From Ctenosaura bakeri (lineage: Eukaryota; Chordata; Lepidosauria; Squamata; Iguanidae): a DNA stretch of 64,000 bases. Below, piece after piece: positions 53,501 to 61,800 of the stretch. The DNA lies in the NCBI GenBank assembly GCA_948474755.1, contig CAOLHI010000424.1:434001-498000 (forward strand), in the 5' to 3' direction. The position numbers and the translations under genes are program-made. The notes under the pieces were generated by a model. That model was not told the DNA's origin. It was given only the letters and a program-made list of their open reading frames with translations, and made no database searches. Positions within the stretch are counted from its first letter, which is position 1; each line of letters begins with the position of its first letter.

Positions 53501-55801
53501 CGTGTGTATGCAAACACACTCTGTCTACTTGCAGTTATCCCCTGAACGGACTATTTCCTCTCCATTCTGCTACACAGCATGAGTTGGTTCACAAGGGAGC
53601 AGGCTGTAAACTTTGCTTACAGGGTTGGTGAAAAAGAAGAAGCCACTTAGGACACTGTACTATTACTACCAGCCTTTCCCAAATTGAGGCAGCAAATGGA
53701 TTTTTGTTACATATCTATGCATGCAAACTTTATTTTTGCGTTGCATCACATATGCAACTAATCAAGACTATCAGAATTAGATCTTTCAGAACTAGACTAC
53801 CAGATTTGTTTACTTCTTTTAAAGGCATTTATTTATTGCCTCTCTGTCCATAATTACCTCCACAAGGATGCACAAAGATGCACAATGGATTGGAAAAAAA
53901 ACCCATTAAATTGCCTCTTGCACTGACTAACTAATACAATAGCCACATTGTTCTGTATTGTATTCATATTTGGGATGCTGTTTTAGCTTCTGAAGCTAAC
54001 AAGTTCCCATCTATCTTAGCTGGAATATTCATTTTTTTCCTCCCACCACTCAGGTAAAGCCACATTCCATGTATTCCTTGGAAATGCTGCAAATATGTCC
54101 TTCCCCAACATGGTGTCACCCGTAAATATTGGATTACATCTCCCAGAATCCCCCAGTCAACATTAGTATCCAAATTAATAGAAGACATCAGGTTGGGAAA
54201 GACTGCATGAATGCAATACAGGTAGCCTATCTTGTCCAATACCTTTAAGGCCGTAGAGCAACCAGACAGGCTTTTTAATAACATTCATACTCTGGCAATC
54301 CCATAACAGTCAATAAAGCAATGTGTGAAATAGTACTCCAAGTGAAAACAAGTGAAAACAATAACAGGAGGAAATAAGTAGCTTTTGGAGACAAGTTTCC
54401 TAGCTTCTACAAGAAGCCCCACATCTTTCAATACCCTGTTATCTGATAACTTGCTCTTTCAATGCTCCCAAGTTAAGGATAAATTCCATTAACTCTACAC
54501 AAAGTCCACTCTATCATCAGTCCTTCTTGCCTATGGAGACTTGCTTGGGACTGCTCACAAGCATGTGTGATTCCAAGTCTTGCCTACAGAAAGAGTGGAT
54601 CCCCTGGTCAATTTAGTGGGACTTGTCTGTATTGCAAGCACTGAAACAGTGACCTTCTATCACTTCTTCCTGCCTGCAGGGGCTCACTTGGAAAGCACAT
54701 GCACTGCTTGCAAAGTGAATTAAGTGGGGGGAAAGGCACCAAGCCAGCTGAGAAACTTTACAAGTAGCACATACACAGTCAGTCCCAAGTAAATCTCTGT
54801 AAGTCCTTCATGTTTCCTACAGCAGATGGGTTCTGCTTTTCTACCACTTCCACTTTCAGACAGTGCTTCAGTCCCTAGTGTGTCAGGTAAGCAAGAAAAG
54901 CCTCTATTACTTCCTATAAGCACAAGTGTTCCCTTTTTACTTACAGGAGGTCCTGGAAGTCCTGGGCTACCATCTCTGCCTGGCACTCCAGGTAGCCCAG
55001 GTGGTCCTGGAAGGTCAGTCCCATTTGTCCCAAATCGTCCAGGCTGTCCTGGCAAGCCAGGCACACCGGGTGGTCCTGGTGGGCCAGGTGGTCCTCTGGG
55101 GCCCTGAAACATAGCAAACAGGATGGTGAGCTATTTCTAAGTCTGTATACATCATCCAAGAGACTCAACTGAGCTGGCAAGGGCTACTTAGTGGGCACAC
55201 AGCACTAGGCACCACCTCCCAAGGAGAAGCCCAATGCAGGCAACATCTGCATCGCTTACATACTTACTCGTAAGTGTTCCAAATCACCTCCAAATCCAGA
55301 GCCTTCCATATCAATGAATGTCTGGGGAGGAAAAGGACATCAAACTGCTCAGTCCTCATCAAAACCAAATACAGCTAAGGCAATAACTTCAAGGCTCACC
55401 CAAGTCTGACCAAGTCTGGCTTCCCTGCTGTGGGCTAAGAAAGGTTTGCAAATCAAAGCAGTCAGGGCTATCCCAAATGAGAGACATACAGGAGCTACAC
55501 AGGTCATGCTGATAAGATGGGGGAGAACACTCCTATTTCCCCCTCAAATTGCTCAGCATTTATTTATTTCAACACTTACTGCCCCGTTTTTCAGCTTACA
55601 AGGGCTATCAAAGAAACTTGAAATAAAACACAGCATTGGCTTAAAATGGAAAACCAGTTAAGACATATAAGAGGATAGCAGACAATAAAGTGTGATGGAA
55701 ATAGAGCAGAATAGAAATCAAATCCTGGCAAGTCCTGGGAAAATGAAAGAGTTTTATTTGGTAGAAAGAAAGGAAGGAAGGAAGGAAGGAAGGAAGGAAG
55801 A

Positions 55802-55850
<49 letters not shown>

Positions 55851-58800
55851 GGGAGAGAGAGAGAGAGAAAGAAAGAGAGAGAGAGAGAGAAAGGAAAGAG
55901 GGAGGGAGGGAAAAAAAGAATAGATTCAACAAACAAGACTCAGTATCAGGAAAGACTCAGTATCAGGAAATGGGGACAATTTTGCCTCTGAAGAAAGGCA
56001 AAATTAGTTGCAATGGTGGTAAAATATTTCAGCATTTCCTAACAGTCACCCAGAGCAGACTATGGCAACAAGAACACACATCTTCCAATGTTTGTATTGG
56101 GACTATATGAAACTCACCAACTTGTCAAATTTAGAACTGAATCCAGGCTGCCCAGGTGGTCCTGGCGGTCCAGGTGGACCTCTTGCACCAATGCCTGGAT
56201 CACCCTAGGTGTAGAGAGCAAGCGATGAATCTGAGACCACTGGCCACACATGCCCCAAAAGCAGACACTGATCCAATGATGTTCGGAAAGTGCTGATGTT
56301 CATCAAACTTGAGCATTCAATGAGAACAAACCAAGTTACATCCATGTGACCCAAACAGCTCATACCTTTTCACCTTTCTGGCCAGGCTCACCCGGGGTCC
56401 CAGGGAATCCTTGAGGGCCAACATCACCCTGCAAGGGGAATAAATAAGGGATATGATCAATTTTGGGTGTTTCCCAAACGTATCTGAAGGATCTATAACA
56501 TTTTGTTTACACAGAGATATGCAAGCACAGCCACATGCAAATACAATCTATAAAGGAACAAAAAGCTGCATCAAGATGACTATGTTCCTAAGAGTAGTAC
56601 TGCCTTCTGGCTTCACACCAAGTTTATTTACATAAGATCAGCAAGGATAGAATCTATATCCAATAAAAACTAAGGTCCTCCTAAGACATTCAGCAACAGT
56701 GCTACTCAAAAGTGAAGTTCTATGAACTAGTACCAGTCTCCAAGCCATTGGCTGTTCGATCTGGCAAATTTCCAGAAAAGGAAAAAAATCATTGTAGCCA
56801 ATGGGCACAAATATAGTGCTGGTGCCTGGCACTATGGGGAAAAAATGCCAGTCTCCCACATCAGATAGCCTGAGAAGCACTGTCTACAGCACAAACACAA
56901 GTATTGATAATTATATGAAAATGTTTCAACTATTTTTATTATAAATAAGCAGTGACTAAATATCCATGAAGACTTCGGGATATAATGCAATAGAAATATT
57001 TCATAATATATTTGTACAAAACAGTGTATTTAAGTACATATTACAAATATGTACTTAATTCTAATTTGTTTTTTTTATTATTTGTCTATTATTTTGTTAT
57101 GTCCAAGTTTGTTTCCCTACTTTTGGTATATTACACAGGTTGTGAATCTTTTGTGAATGGTGATTTGTTTGATAACACTGCACTAATTCCACCAAGACCA
57201 AGGGTTGATTATATACATAAAACTAAGTACTTAAATATTACAGTTTTCAGTGAATGAATGTCAGGGTGTAATCCTACATTCACATACTGGCAAGTAAGCC
57301 CCACTGAACACACTGGGACTTAGTTCTCAGTAAACATGCCTAGGATTACCCCTGTGACATTGTCTCTTCTCCAAAAGCAGGGCAGCATCATATAGCATGA
57401 GAAAAGGGAGAAAGGAAAATTGTTGAGGAAAGTACTTGCAGTCCAGTATAGTTCCATGCAGTGCTACCCATTAAACATGAAACATTTGTCTTCAAAAGGA
57501 AAGGTGTAAAGAGAAAAACTTACAGGTTTGCCATCTTCTCCAGGATCTCCCTAGTAGGAACAAAATGTAGGAGCTTAGCAGAAGCTTGACTTGGTCACAT
57601 TTTTTAATTCAACACTATTATTTCAAGACACTCTTACTTTCCAAGCCCACATCCTTCAGTGTCTTTGTACTGTTCAGAAATTACTAAAAATAGCTGCAAG
57701 GAAAAGCCACCCAATCTCACACCCTCATTGCTACTTGCTCAAACACAGGACAAATGTTTACATTTAATACTCTCTTTGATTAAAATAGTACGGAGGGAGG
57801 GAGGGAGGGAGGGAGGGAGGGAGGGAAGGAAGGAAGGAAGGAAGGAAGGAAGGAAGGAAGGAAGGAAGGAAGGAAGGAAGGAAGGAAGGGAAAAAAGATG
57901 TAGGACACAGTGGTCTCATCTGTACTCGTAGAGCTCCAGAGGCTCTTTTTGAAGGTGACTCATTGCTTTAAACATTATTTCAAGAGCAGAAGTGCTTTGT
58001 GCATTTGTAGTCCTGCTGTTAATGTAAAAACTGTGCAGTCCCTTTTCAAGCGGTGAGTAAATGTAATCAAAACCAAAACACTCTCACACCACCAGACTTC
58101 TCAAAGGGCTGGTGGACTACATGGAGAGCATGAAAAATGTAACTTTTCCAGACCTATTTGGGCACTGAGAATGTAACCTCATCTCTCTTTCAACTGTAGC
58201 AACTGGCAGTAGGTAGCTATAGGCTCACTGGTCCTTAAGCGCAAGCCTTCCCAACCACCACCACATCCATTTTACCTTGTCATACAACCCACCAGTTGAA
58301 ACCACTCTCTACCTTAAAGGTTTACTCACAGGTTCTCCATCTTTTCCAGGTAAGCCATCCTTGCCAGGTGGTCCTGGTGGACCCATGAGTCCTGGTTGCC
58401 CAGTAACCTGCTCTACCACAGAGCCATCAGGCCGTTGCGTGACAGTCCCAGGGGGGCCTGGGGGCCCAGCAGGGCCAGGAGGACCTTGAGCACCAGGTTC
58501 CCCTTTCTGTCCTTTAGAACCTGGATATCCAAAGCCTGCATTTCCCTACAGGTATGAAAGAACATATTAATTGAAATGAAGTGCAGACCCCATTTCTCTT
58601 GTGCTTACAGAGGTTCGAGCTAGACATCTCCTAAATATGACTCACTAATTCCCTTTACTGGCTCTCACTGTCAAGTGGACCTTGCTGCTTTCCTGCATTA
58701 TGTACAAGCACAGAATTAATTACATGTATATTTTAATTCTTCCCTGTTCCAAACATATAAATTCCTATCTGCACTGAAGAGCTTCCTACAATCTGAACAC

Positions 58801-61800
58801 TGCTTCCTTGTCCCATCTGTCCACCATCTTGGGACAGTGAGGAGAATCAACTGAGGCCTTCATTCTATTTCACAGACAGAAGTAACGACTAAGAAGGAGG
58901 AACAAATAGAATCAGATTCTTTTTAATCTTCTCCTTTCCAATTCCGAGACCAAGAGAAGAAAATCCTGGAGGGATAAAGGAAGAGCCAGATCAAAGGTCA
59001 TATTTCAGCTTCCATGTTGTGTCTGGGGTAGCTCTAGATCACTTCTCCATTCTAATTCAGGTGCTTAGTTTCCTAAAAGTTTAGGTTAAATATTTTTGAT
59101 CCTGGCTGAATTTGGACAGCTACTATTGTCCTCCCTTATAAGGTCTTTTACAAACAACTTCAGTTGTGATCGTTATTAGGATATACAGGTATATCTAAAA
59201 TACTTTTTTTTAAAAAAAAGAAGAAGAGATAATAAACAAAGTGAAAAAAATAAAATATATTTTAAAAGGAAATAGGGATGGAGAGGCTAATATAATACCC
59301 CAAAGGAAACTGGATGGAGGCATCTGACCTGGGATCATGTGTTTTCTGCTTCTGGACTACAACAAACTGCACATGTTGATATTTGAGTGATTCTCCTGCC
59401 TTGCAGGAAGGGGTCAATGGCACCTCTCCACTTTCTAAGTATATCTCATCAGGGTGCGGAATTGAACATTTGTCTTTAAATGTAAATAGGCTAGGCTGTA
59501 GTAATAGTAGTATTTTGTACCACACGCTACCACAGGCTGTACACTATCATCCTAATACCAATACTCTTCAAGACACTCCTACCACTTTCTTCCTAAATAT
59601 AATCTGAACAGTTACTGATTTGACCCCACATGGCAGCTAGAGACAAGGTATATCCATAGACTACAGTGACATACAAATCAGACAAAGAAGCTTTCCTCTC
59701 AGCATAACTGTTGTTTTCATCTTCTTCTATGGCATCTATGGTTGGCATAACTACAACAGTTATGCTATAGAGTTGTGCCAAGTCCCAGAGATGATCCACT
59801 GGATGAATTTCTCAATTACTACACTCCATTCCCCATCTCTACTCCCATAACAGCAAATCATCTGTGACCACTAAGCACACTGGGTCCTTGGCATATTCTT
59901 AGGGCTTTTCTTTCATTGTCATTGTTTTGCATATCTTCAAATTTAGAGGTTCCTCCACACCTGCTGAGACACCTCTCTCTGATCTGTAGCTGATGCCATT
60001 TTTGACTGCTCAGGAGTCCACAGCCAAAGAATGAGCTCACTGTTACCATATAGGATGGCTATGAACTATGCTCCATGTAGGGATGTAATTCTTCACTAAG
60101 TTTCTTCTTAAAGGTAGCAATGAGTAATTTCAGCAATTTTCTTCCCACTAGAAAAAAGTCTTTGAAAACCATGCAGTTTTTGAAGGCTACATGCAATTCA
60201 GGACTTACTCTATGCTAAATTCAAATGTGGTAACTTGGGTTAAAACAACAACAGCAGCATTTTCTGTGGGAAAATAATAGTGCAGAAATACTAAATCCTG
60301 CACAGAAGATGTTGTTTTCCATGCAAACCAATAATGTGTGAATTTTACGCAGAACAAATAATCAATTACAGCTTTTTTTTAACATAACCAACATTTTCTG
60401 TACAGGAATTAATATTTCCGCATTGAAATATTATGCTGCTTTCTGCAAAAAACAACCATATGTGAATTGGGCAAAGTCCCAATCTGCAAAGATTCTCATG
60501 AGTCCAGGATTTTTGTTGACATGGTTTCTCAACACTCAAAAACATGTTTTTAACTCTTTTTCAACTCTTTTTCAAATATTTTCAAATGTTCCTTCTACCT
60601 CTAGTTCCTTGACAGAAATTTACCAGAGTAAATTATAATCACAATAGTTTTTTGAAACCAATGTTACAAGCAAGCAGTGTAGCAGCTGTGCTCACCTTAA
60701 CACCCAGTTCTCCTTTTTCTCCCTACAAAAGAAAAACCAAAAACATTTCAGAGGAGGACAGCCATAACTAGCCCATTGTCTGAACTATACATTCATCGAT
60801 AAGCAAGGTAATTTGGAGAAAAAGGGAAGGTGTTCAGGAATAACAGCAATATTTGGCCCTCCAGGTCTTGCTGGATGGCAACCCAACATTCCTAGCCAAC
60901 AGTGAAGAGTGATGGGAATTGAAGTACAACTTCTGAACAGCATCAAGTTAAAGGCTGAATTAATAAATACATTCATCATGGAAACACAATCCAAACCTCT
61001 CATTTCATAAACTTTCAGTATTGTCCAACAGCTAAAAAACTCTTTGGTGTTCAGACACTGCTATCTCAAAACCTGTACTGGAAGTCTCTTCTCTTCCTAG
61101 CCTTCTGCATTTGATTCCTAACGTGCTCCGTCTCATACAAGGCTACAGATTGTAGCTCAAGTTCCTGAGTCACACATGCAACATAAAATATGACTGTGAA
61201 AATAGGACCACCTTAAAAAGAATGGGAAGATAAGGTGTCAAGAAATTATTTCATGCATGGCTGAAAATATGTAGGTGTGAGGAATCTGTTTACATTGGAT
61301 TCTCCACCCTACTCATCCACTCTAGTCGTTTTAGAGTCCCTCTACTTCCATCTGTTCGAAATGCTTTTTTTCCCCTGAGTCCTGGCTATTCTTTCACCAT
61401 CTCTACACGTCTCTACCACTGACAGAATTCTGACTAGATCCCCCCACCCCAGTTCACACATGCACAAAAATGATCAGCTTTGGTGAAGTTTCACTTTATT
61501 GATCATATAAATTCACTTTACTGATCATACAAATTCACTGTTTTCTTCATGTTGGCAGAATGCCTTGAGTTGTGGCAAGGCTCAAGGCAGAAGATGAGAA
61601 GGGGCCATTCTCAGCAAACTTTCAGCAGAGCAGAGGAAATGGTGGATGACTGTTTTTGTGTCCTGTTCCTTATCTGGACAAACCCCAGTCGCACCTGTGT
61701 CACCACTGGAAGAAAACAACTAAGTGTTAGGTATTCTCACTTTACCTTTTCACCTTTGGCATCACCTGTTGACAAAACTCCAAGTCCAGAGTCCCCTTTG

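Larger units (their letters stand above)
52229..54944 (-). other. COL18A1 intron 9
   Basis: Contains the GC-rich element copy 2 (52838-53331) and a palindromic-family copy (54088-54215). Nothing else. Confidence 0.75.

Noticed and set aside
55591..55932. Ser/Leu/Phe-repeat reading frame on the minus strand
   Set aside because: Translation of the GGAA/GAAA repeat, lying in an intron.
57792..57890. CRISPR-like or satellite array
   Set aside because: Simple tetranucleotide microsatellite with no spacers; the genome is a vertebrate.
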